DNA from: an uncultured Ruminococcus sp.
GTDB lineage: Bacteria > Bacillota > Clostridia > Oscillospirales > Ruminococcaceae
Direction of reading: 5' to 3'
DNA: 64,000 bases
NCBI GenBank assembly: GCA_934463425.1
Contig: CAKSJP010000011.1
Coordinates: forward strand, 1 to 64,000
A program made the translations under genes and the position numbers. Below, in pieces: positions 17,606 through 24,900 of this stretch (within the stretch, counting starts at the first letter, position 1; each line of letters starts with the position of its first letter). The notes below the pieces were generated by a model. That model was not told the DNA's origin, made no database searches, and saw only the letters and a program-made list of their open reading frames with translations.

Positions 17606-18121
17606 ATGGCATATACGGAATCCCAGAAACAGCAGCATATTCGAGAGCTGCAGAGCTATCTCCACAGCATTTCTCATACCAATTCCCTGCCCCAGATCAT
17701 ACCGGACAGCGTTTACGGCGAAAGCACCGCAGAGGCCGTCCGGCAGTTCCAGCAGCAGAACCAGCTGCCGCCCACCGGTGAGACCGACACCGCCACCTGG
17801 AACGCTGTTGTGCAAGCTTATTTACAGGAAAAGCAGCCGCAGCAAATGCATGTGGAGCTGTTTCCTGCCGGCATTACAGCCTACGCTCCCGGCGACAAAG
17901 GCAGCGCCGTCTTTCTGATCCAGGGACTCCTGCAGGCGATCCGGGCAATGTTCCCGGAGATTCCGCCGGTAGAAAGCAGCGGCGTCTATGACAGCGCCAC
18001 CCAGCATGCGGTGCGGCAGTTTCAGACATATACGCCTCTTCCGCCAAGCGGTATTGTCAACACCGAGACCTGGAATCATTTGGTTGCGGCAGTGCAGACA
18101 GAACGATCCCAGTCAAACTGA
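17606..18121 (+). CDS. Protein of two peptidoglycan-binding domains
   Basis: The 171-residue product contains two PG_binding_1 modules (about 10-75 and 95-165, both ending in PxSG/TGxxxTxTWN) and nothing else. The ATG at 17606 sits 7 bases after AAGGAGG; a GTG two codons earlier is less likely. It follows the SleC-like gene by 12 bases and is closed by the hairpin at 18134-18168. It may tether or guide the SleC-like enzyme on cortex. No signal peptide is seen, which again fits deposition from the mother cell. Confidence 0.75.
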   Translation: MAYTESQKQQHIRELQSYLHSISHTNSLPQIIPDSVYGESTAEAVRQFQQQNQLPPTGETDTATWNAVVQAYLQEKQPQQMHVELFPAGITAYAPGDKGSAVFLIQGLLQAIRAMFPEIPPVESSGVYDSATQHAVRQFQTYTPLPPSGIVNTETWNHLVAAVQTERSQSN

Positions 18122-18133
18122 CCGCCAACAAAA

Positions 18134-18168
18134 AAGGAGTTGCCCTGCTCAAAGCAAGGTAACTCCTT
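18134..18168. terminator. Terminator between the SleC-like operon and ykgJ
   Basis: AAGGAGTTGCC and GGTAACTCCTT form an 11-bp stem, with A-rich left and T-rich right flanks. It serves the convergent units on both sides. Confidence 0.8.
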
Positions 18169-18171
18169 CTC

Positions 18172-18651
18172 TTATTTCACTTGTAAAAATCGATACTGCG
18201 CCGAATAGGGCTTCACATGTGCCGGATGCTGTTTGGCATATGCCAGAAGCTGTTTGCCCAAACCGCTCTTCTGCAGAAACATCTCCAGCTGTGCATCAGA
18301 ATAGCCTTCCATGCCGGGGCAATAACCTGCCACTGCAACACGTACTTCGCCGGATGCGTCACGCATCATACGAAACGGCCAGACCTTACAGTCAAAGGGT
18401 TTCTCCGCACCCATGGTGCAGCCCGTTTCACACAGCATGGGACAATAAAACAGCTCGTCTCCGCGAAGCGGCGGCGCGGCAAATGTTTCCTCTGTTCCTG
18501 CCGGCGTCAGCTCTGGCGAAACACCCATGCGGTGCATGGCATCTACCGTTTCCGGCGGCAGCACCGGAAACTCCCAGGTATCCGTGCAGTCAAATCCGCA
18601 GCAGAGCCGACAGGCTGCACAGGTTTCGGGAGAAAGGATCTCTCGCAGCAT
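18172..18651 (-). CDS. YkgJ-family cysteine cluster protein
   Basis: The 159-residue protein has the CxxC-rich pattern of the YkgJ family, thought to bind zinc or an iron-sulfur cluster: CAACRLCCGFDC near residue 11, CPMLCETGC near 70, CKVWPFR and GYCPG later. The function in the cell is not established. It begins 2 bases after the ilvE stop and is translationally linked to it. Confidence 0.8.
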   Translation of the reverse strand: MLREILSPETCAACRLCCGFDCTDTWEFPVLPPETVDAMHRMGVSPELTPAGTEETFAAPPLRGDELFYCPMLCETGCTMGAEKPFDCKVWPFRMMRDASGEVRVAVAGYCPGMEGYSDAQLEMFLQKSGLGKQLLAYAKQHPAHVKPYSAQYRFLQVK

Positions 18652-18653
18652 GC

Positions 18654-19724
18654 TTAGTCAATCGGAACGATCCAGCCGAACTCATCCGGGATCTTGCCCC
18701 ACTGGATGCCAGTCAGGGTATCGTAGATCATCTGAGAAACCGGACCGATCTTGTTGTTGTTGATGGTCATGACCTTGTCGCCCCACTTGAGGTGACCTAC
18801 CGGGGAGATAACCGCAGCAGTACCGGTACCAAATACTTCGGTCAGCTTGCCTGCATCATAAGCATCAGCGATCTCCTGGATGGTGATGCGGCGCTCTGAA
18901 ACCGGAATGCCCTTAGAGCGGCACAGTTCCAGTGCGGACTTTCTGGTGATACCGGACAGGATAGAACCGGTTTCCAGAGACGGTGTTACCACTTCGCCGT
19001 CGATGACGAAAGCGATGTTCATAGCGCCGACTTCTTCGATATACTTCTGCTCTACGCCGTCCAGCCACAGAACCTGGGAATAGCCCTGGTCATAAGCATC
19101 CGCCTGGCTGTGCAGAGAAGCCGCATAGTTACCGCCGGTCTTTGCATAACCCATACCGCCGCGGACGGTACGGACATACTTGTTTTCTACATAGATATTG
19201 ACCGGATCCAGACCGGAAGCATAGTACGGGCCGGACGGAGACAGAATAATCATGAACAGATAGTGTTCACCCGGATGTACGCCCAGGAACGGATCTACTG
19301 CAAAAATAAACGGACGAATGTACAGGGATGCACCCTCTGTGTGCGGAACCCAGTCCTTTTCCACAGAGATGAGTTCCTTCAGGCACTGGAGACCCAGTTC
19401 TTCCGGCAGCTCCGGAATGACCAGACGCTCGTTGGAGCGGTTCAGACGCTTAAAGTTTTCGTCCGGGCGGAACAGCTGTACACCGCCGTCCGCACGACGA
19501 TAAGCCTTCAGACCTTCAAATACGGTCTGACCATAGTGCAGGCACATTGCAGCCGGGCTGAGGGTGATGTCACCATAGGGCATAATCACCGGATCGTGCC
19601 AGCCCTGACCCTCATCATAGGGCATTACCAGCATATGGTCAGTAAAGATATGGCCGAATCCCAGCTTGCTCTCGTCCTTGGGTTTTTCTTTCGGACAAGT
19701 CGTCAGTTGTTTTTTGATTTCCAT
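18654..19724 (-). CDS. ilvE: Branched-chain amino acid aminotransferase
   Basis: This PLP enzyme transfers the amino group in the last step of valine, leucine and isoleucine synthesis. The 356-residue product is the longer BCAT class. It has QTVFEGLKAYRRADGGVQLFRP, RPFIFA, the PLP-lysine segment GMGYAKTGGNYAASL, the VEEVGAMNIAFV-like stretch and the phosphate-binding EVFGTGTAAVISPVG. It is preceded by a GAGG ribosome site and an extended -10 promoter at 19789-19799 and followed by ykgJ. The leader shows no T-box. Confidence 0.97.
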   Translation of the reverse strand: MEIKKQLTTCPKEKPKDESKLGFGHIFTDHMLVMPYDEGQGWHDPVIMPYGDITLSPAAMCLHYGQTVFEGLKAYRRADGGVQLFRPDENFKRLNRSNERLVIPELPEELGLQCLKELISVEKDWVPHTEGASLYIRPFIFAVDPFLGVHPGEHYLFMIILSPSGPYYASGLDPVNIYVENKYVRTVRGGMGYAKTGGNYAASLHSQADAYDQGYSQVLWLDGVEQKYIEEVGAMNIAFVIDGEVVTPSLETGSILSGITRKSALELCRSKGIPVSERRITIQEIADAYDAGKLTEVFGTGTAAVISPVGHLKWGDKVMTINNNKIGPVSQMIYDTLTGIQWGKIPDEFGWIVPID

Positions 19725-19788
19725 GTCAAAAACCTCTTTTTTGATAGTTTTGCCGCAAATCGCTGTGCGGTTGGACGGCTCTGATACT

Positions 19789-19799
19789 ATTATAGCACA
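19789..19799 (-). promoter_or_regulatory. Extended -10 promoter of ilvE
   Basis: Minus strand TGTGCTATAAT. It overlaps the stop codon of the upstream hypothetical gene. The -35 is poor. Confidence 0.5.
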
Positions 19800-20143
19800 T
19801 TTTTCTGCATTTTGGAATAGTTTTTTGAAATTTTTTTTGGAGTTTGAGATTCTTTTTTATGGTGCGGGACAAAAGTTACTCTGCAAAGTGGCGTTTTCTC
19901 CCTGCTCTTGTCCCTAAAATACGGTTCCAGTTCCACTTCCGAGTCAATATAGACAGCATCGATATAGTTGCTGTTATGAACTGTAATTATTTTTCCACTT
20001 ATAAAATACTGCTGTGTCAGCGAGCCGTCCACATCTTCTAATAGTTCGCCTTTGACTAAATGCGGGAGATGCGTTTCCAGTGCCCTGCACTGTTTCTGAA
20101 AAATCACTTCGTCTGCAATTGTGCAGATACTGTAATGGTACAT
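19790..20143 (-). CDS. Hypothetical protein, AT-rich
   Basis: The 117-residue product is not recognised. It is acidic in the middle, with a Lys-rich C-terminal tail (KKESQTPKKISKNYSKMQK). It contains no signal peptide or membrane helix. The ATG lies 9 bases after GGAGG, and a TATAAT (20168-20163) sits just upstream, giving a very short leader. Its codon use is more AT-rich than neighbouring ilvE, which suggests acquisition or weak selection. Confidence 0.55.
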   Translation of the reverse strand: MYHYSICTIADEVIFQKQCRALETHLPHLVKGELLEDVDGSLTQQYFISGKIITVHNSNYIDAVYIDSEVELEPYFRDKSREKTPLCRVTFVPHHKKESQTPKKISKNYSKMQKNVL

Positions 20144-20183
20144 TGCATCTGACCTCCATACTATTATAATGTATCACAGCACT

Positions 20184-20336
20184 TCAGGAGCATTCCACCG
20201 CCGGATTCCCACGAATTTTATCTGCATAAGGATAATATTCCTGTAGAAAGCCCCAGAAAATCATCTGCACCGCCCACACCAGAAAAAGCAGTCCCAGAAA
20301 CGCAGCAATCCCAACTAGAATTTGCAAAAAGAACAT
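20184..20336 (-). CDS. Small single-span membrane protein (50 aa)
   Basis: The start was placed at ATG 20336 (MFFLQILVGIAAFLG) after GGAGGG; the longer in-frame upstream ORF crosses the terminator of the next gene. One strong membrane helix (residues 2-30) is followed by a short polar tail YPYADKIRGNPAVECS. No family was recognised. Confidence 0.55.
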   Translation of the reverse strand: MFFLQILVGIAAFLGLLFLVWAVQMIFWGFLQEYYPYADKIRGNPAVECS

Positions 20337-20357
20337 GTTCTTTTCCCTCCGTATCAA

Positions 20358-20392
20358 AAAATCTCCGCACCCCAGGGGCACGGAGATTTTTC
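20358..20392 (-). terminator. Terminator of the VanY-like carboxypeptidase gene
   Basis: On the minus strand AAATCTCCGTGCC and GGTGCGGAGATTT pair across a short loop, followed by T-run. Confidence 0.85.
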
Positions 20393-20415
20393 ACACATGT
20401 TTGTTCAAACGAAGC

Positions 20416-21435
20416 TTACCCTTCCCAAGGCCCTGCATATTCCGACTTTACGCCCAGATATTCCTCCAGCGAAACACCCAGCCGGTCGATCTCCTTTGCG
20501 GTATCCACGCCCACATAGCGGATATGCCACGGTTCGTACTGATAGCCGGTGATATCCTCTTTGCCGTCCGGGAAGCGAATGATAAAGCCATAGTCTGCGC
20601 AGTGCGCCGCCAGCCACTTTGCCTCTTCGGTTTCACCGAAATCATCATCAATGGTGTTGCAGTCGATGGTCAGTCCGGTCTGATGCTCCGAATACCCCGG
20701 ACGTGCGGAGAAGGTATCTGCCATCTCCCAGCCGTACAGATCGTTATAGTTATTATAGATCTTCACCTGGTACGCATAATCCCGGAAGTCCGAGCCGATG
20801 TACAGATTCAGCCCTTCCTTTTCCGCGTCTGCTTTCATCTGGTCAAAGGCCGCCTTTGTAGTGGCATCCAGACCCGGATCATAGCTTTCCGGCAAGCCGT
20901 AGCTCTTGTTCACAATGAGAATGCCGTCTACATAAGTGCAGCCGTCCTTCTGCTCCAGATGGCGCACTGTCACCGGAACAGTCTGGGCGATAGCGTCGTT
21001 GCCCTTTACGGAAACCGTGATCTCGCACTTGCCGGCTTTCACGCCGGTAACATTGCCGGACGCATCCACGGCAGCAACAGCCTCATCACTGCTGCTCCAG
21101 ACCAGATCGTCTGCGGCAGCTTCGCCTGTGGTGGACATATTCACCGCAATAGACGCTGTGCCGCCCTCCAGTACTGCCAGATAGGTCTTGTTTGCCTTCA
21201 AGTCTACAATATTTTCATTGGTCGTCGCAGCCTCGGCGGAAGATTCTGCAGAAGTTCCCTCTGCCGAAGCGATCACACCATTTCCGTCCGGAATGATGCT
21301 TGTGCCGCGCTCATCTGAAAAGAACAGCAGCCGCGCCGCAAATCCCAGTATAATAAACATCACATATAGCAGCACAAGGATCACGCCCAGTCTGGAAAAC
21401 TTGTCCCAGAAGCCATTTTTGGTTCGATTCGCCAT
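20416..21435 (-). CDS. D-alanyl-D-alanine carboxypeptidase (VanY/M15B) with N-terminal anchor and Big2 domain
   Basis: The start at MANRTKNGFWDK was chosen over an upstream TTG because of AAAGGG at the right spacing. The product is 339 residues. It has a membrane helix near residues 17-40 (VILVLLYVMFIILGFAARLLFF), a Ser/Ala/Glu-rich stalk, and a bacterial Ig-like (Big2) domain at about 80-160 (WSSSDEAVAAVDASGNVTGVKAG). The M15B metallopeptidase domain has the zinc motif SEHQTGLTIDC and the downstream EPWHIRYVG. It would trim the terminal D-Ala of wall pentapeptides outside the membrane. There is no van regulatory or ligase gene nearby, so it is a housekeeping wall enzyme rather than a resistance gene. 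Confidence 0.88.
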   Translation of the reverse strand: MANRTKNGFWDKFSRLGVILVLLYVMFIILGFAARLLFFSDERGTSIIPDGNGVIASAEGTSAESSAEAATTNENIVDLKANKTYLAVLEGGTASIAVNMSTTGEAAADDLVWSSSDEAVAAVDASGNVTGVKAGKCEITVSVKGNDAIAQTVPVTVRHLEQKDGCTYVDGILIVNKSYGLPESYDPGLDATTKAAFDQMKADAEKEGLNLYIGSDFRDYAYQVKIYNNYNDLYGWEMADTFSARPGYSEHQTGLTIDCNTIDDDFGETEEAKWLAAHCADYGFIIRFPDGKEDITGYQYEPWHIRYVGVDTAKEIDRLGVSLEEYLGVKSEYAGPWEG

Positions 21436-21553
21436 AGTTTTTCCCTTTCTCTCACAGATCGTTTTTTCTCTGCCGATCTTTCTCTTTTTCTCCAAATTGT
21501 AATAATTCTAACAAGAATCCATCCAATTCTTACAAAGCGGTTACATCTACTGT

Positions 21554-21582
21554 ATTATACCACACTTTCTCGCCTTTGTCAT
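21554..21582 (-). promoter_or_regulatory. Promoter of the VanY-like gene
   Basis: Minus strand ATGACA (21582-21577), 17-base spacer ending in TGG, TATAAT (21559-21554). The leader is about 110 bases. Confidence 0.6.
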
Positions 21583-21613
21583 TTGGCAATTTCAACAAAC
21601 CTAGAGATTCTAA

Positions 21614-21683
21614 TTTGTGCATTTTTAAGCACTTTGTGCATTATGTCACAAAATTGCTCTCGCAACCAGATGAAATGCACAAA
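21614..21683. promoter_or_regulatory. Three TTTGTGCATT boxes upstream of the xyloglucanase promoter
   Basis: TTTGTGCATT occurs at 21614-21623 and 21633-21642, and inverted (AATGCACAAA) at 21674-21683, all upstream of the -35 at 21709. The spacing between the direct copies is 19 bases, close to two helical turns. A transcription factor site is plausible but not matched to a known regulator. The rest of this 384-base gap holds only the two divergent promoters and leaders. Confidence 0.4.
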
Positions 21684-21708
21684 AATTTCGTAGAATGTGA
21701 TTTCATTC

Positions 21709-21737
21709 TTGAAAAAACACACAACCCATGCTATAAT
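21709..21737 (+). promoter_or_regulatory. Promoter of the GH74 xyloglucanase
   Basis: TTGAAA (21709-21714), 17-base spacer ending ATGC, TATAAT (21732-21737). The leader (about 75 bases) contains the stem GCGGCTC/GAGCCGC at about 21768-21789. Confidence 0.75.
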
Positions 21738-21819
21738 AAATAAGAAATAAAACCAAGCCGAAAAGGCGGCTCTCCCGAATGAGCCGCAAATCCGCTTATT
21801 TTTAGAAAGGGGAACCTTC

Positions 21820-24612
21820 ATGAACAAAAAGAACAAGATTCTTTCCGTGATCACCGCAGCGACACTGCTGTGCACGGGAATCGGCACTGCCGGAATCGCT
21901 GTACCGCTTCGCGCATCAGCAGCTGATTCCATTGAATCCTCCATGGACTGGGATACGCTGAACATTGCCGGCGGCGGCTTTGTCTCCGGCATCATCACCG
22001 GCGACGACCAGATGTACGCCCGTACCGATGTAGGCGGCGCATACCGCTATGATTACGAGCAGAAAAAGTGGGTACAGCTGCTGGGCTTTCTGAACGATGC
22101 AGACAGAGGCTTTCTGAGCGTAGATGCCATGTGCATCGACCCCAATGACGATGACACCCTGTACCTGCTGTGCGGCTGTGCATACTTCAGCGACGCACGG
22201 ACGGCGATCTTCCGCTCTCACGATGCCGGAAAGACCTTTGAGGAGATCGATGTCACTGACATGATCCAGGTACACGGCAACGGCTATGGCAGACAGTGCG
22301 GCGAATCCATCGCAGTCGATCCGGACAATCCGGACATTATTTACTGCGGCGGCGATGTCACTGCCGGCGATTCTGCCCTCATTATGAGTAAAGACGGCGG
22401 CGACACCTGGAGTCCGGTCATGGGCTATGACAAGCTGGGACTGTTTGAATACAGCATCAAATGGCCGACCTGGACCGATCATATGGCAAGATCCGTAGAG
22501 GATGCGGAATACGGCAACGTCAACGGCGTTTCCACCATCCAGATCACAGACGGCAAGGTCTATGTCGGCACTTCTGTCAAGGGCAAGGCAAATCTCCATG
22601 TGGCCGAAGTCGGCAGCGACGATTTCAAGCCCCTGAGCGAGGAATTGCCCACCGAACAGATGCCCTCCAGAATCAATCTGGATGCAGACGGCAACCTGCT
22701 CATCACTTATGTAAACGGCTTGATGTTCGACCGCGGCACTGGCTATGCCTATAAGTACAACCCTAAGACTGATGAACTGAAAGACATTACCCCGACCGAA
22801 GGCAGCGGCAGCAATGCGAAAAAGCTGAACGTCGGCTATGGTGCAGTGACAAGTGATAAAAATGATGCCAATAAACTGGTAGCGACCACCTGTGCACAGT
22901 GGTACTCTCAGTCCTGGACAGAAGATGCCTGGGATCGGGATGCCATCGCCTGGGGTGACCGCTTCTTCAAGTCCGAGGACGGCGGCGAGACCTGGACAGA
23001 AATGACACCGGGCAATCGTGCCACCTGGGGCGGCCCGCTGATCGCAAACTATCTCCAGGACGGCGGTCACAGCTGGATCCGGGACAAGGCGATCCACTGG
23101 TCCGGCTGCATCGCGCTGGATCCGCGGAACAGCGACCAGTTCTGGGTGGTTTCCGGTAACGGCGTATTCACCTGCGAGGACACCTGGGCAGAATGCCCCA
23201 CCATCCGCTTTGCCGCAGACGGCATTGAGGAAGTGGTATCTCTGGACTTCATCAGCCGTCCGGGCAAGGATCCGGTTTCCGTCATCGGTGACTATGACGG
23301 CTTCTACCACAATGCAGATGGTACAGCGACCCAGCTGACTCCCAGTATGGCAAAGCTGACCACCACAACTGCATCCACCGGCGGCATCGCATACTGCCCG
23401 GCAAACCCGGATGTCATGGTTCGTCTGGCAGAGGGCTCTGCGATGGGTTACTACACCACAGACGGCACTACATGGCAGGAACTGCCGAACGTCCCCTACT
23501 CCGGCGCAAAGGCAGCCATCAATCAGCTGGAAGATGGTTCATACCGCATCCTGCTGAGCAGCAGCGGCAAGATCTCCTATACCGATGACTTCGGCAAGAC
23601 CTGGAGCACCGCCTCCACCAGCGACAGCCTGTCCAGCACCATCTGGATGTGCGTAGATGAAAAGAACCCCCAGTATGTCTATGCATACGGCTACTACTAC
23701 AACCAGTACTATTTCTACAGCAAGCCGAAGGCCGATATCACCGATGCCCGCTACATCCTGATGGTCAGCGATGACTACGGCAAGACCTTTAAGAACAACC
23801 AGACCGTTTGCCAGTACGACCAGTGCGACGGCGCATACCGCATTGCTTATCTGGACGAGGGCACATTCGCCATTGCAGCCGGCTACTACGGTGCGTACCT
23901 GGTAACAGACTACGGCAAGACCGTCACCAAGATGGACGGTGTCAGCTACTGCAAGACCATGGGCTACGGCGCAGCACAGAAGGACGGCGACCCATATACC
24001 CTGTATATGTACGGCAAGCCGGCAGACTCCGATCCGGAGGGTATCTATCGTTCTACGGACTGCGGCAAGAGCTGGGTGCTCATCAACCAGAATCACCTGT
24101 ACGGCGGCACCGGAAACGGTAACTATGTTGTCGGTGATATGAACACCTTTGGCACGGTTTATATGTCCACCGTTGGCTGCGGCATCGTTGTCGGAAAGGT
24201 CACCGGCTCGGAAGACCCGAAGCCCGTCACCACAGGAACTACAGCGGGTACAACCGCAACCACCACAAAAACGACCACAACCACCGGCAAAATAACCACA
24301 ACCAAGGAAACACCCACCTCAACGCTTCCTGATACAACCACTTCTTCTGCAGATACGACGACTTCCGGAAACGGAACCACCGTCACACAGGAACCGTCTG
24401 ACGTTCTGTTGGGTGACACCAACCTGGACGGCAGAGTGGATGTGACCGATGCCGTTCTGCTGAACAAGGCAGTTGCCGGCGCAGTTACACTCCAGGCACA
24501 GGCACTGCTGAATGCAGACTGTGACGCAAACGGTGAGCTGGGCAGTGCGGATGGTATCGCACTCCTGAAGTTCCTGGTACACACCATCGACAGCCTGCCG
24601 GATGTCGGCTAA
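21820..24612 (+). CDS. Secreted GH74 xyloglucanase with C-terminal type I dockerin
   Basis: The enzyme should cleave the beta-1,4-glucan backbone of xyloglucan in plant walls. The 930-residue product has a signal peptide (cleavage near RASA-ADSIE). The GH74 tandem seven-blade propeller spans about residues 42-785, with YARTDVGGAYRYD carrying the likely catalytic Asp70 and repeated FRSHDAGKTFE, SKDGGDTWSP, SEDGGETWTE sialidase-type Asp boxes. A Thr-rich linker covers about 790-860. The dockerin at about 862-925 has two EF-like calcium repeats (GDTNLDGRVDVTDAVLLNK and ADCDANGELGSADGIALLK). The dockerin implies incorporation in a cellulosome through a cohesin scaffold not in the window. It is convergent with the GH9 gene. 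Confidence 0.95.
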   Translation: MNKKNKILSVITAATLLCTGIGTAGIAVPLRASAADSIESSMDWDTLNIAGGGFVSGIITGDDQMYARTDVGGAYRYDYEQKKWVQLLGFLNDADRGFLSVDAMCIDPNDDDTLYLLCGCAYFSDARTAIFRSHDAGKTFEEIDVTDMIQVHGNGYGRQCGESIAVDPDNPDIIYCGGDVTAGDSALIMSKDGGDTWSPVMGYDKLGLFEYSIKWPTWTDHMARSVEDAEYGNVNGVSTIQITDGKVYVGTSVKGKANLHVAEVGSDDFKPLSEELPTEQMPSRINLDADGNLLITYVNGLMFDRGTGYAYKYNPKTDELKDITPTEGSGSNAKKLNVGYGAVTSDKNDANKLVATTCAQWYSQSWTEDAWDRDAIAWGDRFFKSEDGGETWTEMTPGNRATWGGPLIANYLQDGGHSWIRDKAIHWSGCIALDPRNSDQFWVVSGNGVFTCEDTWAECPTIRFAADGIEEVVSLDFISRPGKDPVSVIGDYDGFYHNADGTATQLTPSMAKLTTTTASTGGIAYCPANPDVMVRLAEGSAMGYYTTDGTTWQELPNVPYSGAKAAINQLEDGSYRILLSSSGKISYTDDFGKTWSTASTSDSLSSTIWMCVDEKNPQYVYAYGYYYNQYYFYSKPKADITDARYILMVSDDYGKTFKNNQTVCQYDQCDGAYRIAYLDEGTFAIAAGYYGAYLVTDYGKTVTKMDGVSYCKTMGYGAAQKDGDPYTLYMYGKPADSDPEGIYRSTDCGKSWVLINQNHLYGGTGNGNYVVGDMNTFGTVYMSTVGCGIVVGKVTGSEDPKPVTTGTTAGTTATTTKTTTTTGKITTTKETPTSTLPDTTTSSADTTTSGNGTTVTQEPSDVLLGDTNLDGRVDVTDAVLLNKAVAGAVTLQAQALLNADCDANGELGSADGIALLKFLVHTIDSLPDVG

Positions 24613-24634
24613 TGTGAAACCAGTATAAAAACAT

Positions 24635-24683
24635 AAAATCCCCTGCTTCTGCGGCATAACACCGTGGAAGCAGGGGATTTTTC
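24635..24683 (+). terminator. Terminator of the GH74 gene
   Basis: AAATCCCCTGCTTC and GAAGCAGGGGATTT form a 14-bp stem, followed by TT. Confidence 0.9.
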
Positions 24684-24819
24684 ATGCCAATCTGCCTATG
24701 CCTTTTCATATAGAGAAACATGGTTCTCCAGTATTTATCCTTTGTTTTGGGTACGGCATTGTTGAAAATCTGCCCTGACAAAAAAGTTCCTTGTATACAG
24801 CGCACATACCCCCCACAAA

Positions 24820-24871
24820 AAACGCCCCCTGTCTTCCACGGTAAAATACCGCAGAATCCAGGGGGAGTTTT
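24820..24871 (-). terminator. Terminator of the GH9 gene
   Basis: On the minus strand CTCCCCCTG pairs with CAGGGGGCG, with a secondary inner stem GCGGTA/TACCGT, then a T-run. It lies 30 bases after the stop. Confidence 0.8.
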
Positions 24872-24900
24872 GTATTACGCTATGCTTTTACGGGAATCTG

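Noticed and set aside
19725-19790. T-box leader for ilvE
   Set aside because: The leader is only about 60 bases with no specifier loop, T-box motif or terminator/antiterminator pair.
20416-21435. Vancomycin resistance gene
   Set aside because: The VanY-like domain is in a membrane-anchored Big2 protein without vanRS, vanH, vanA/B or vanX nearby; ordinary wall trimming is more likely.
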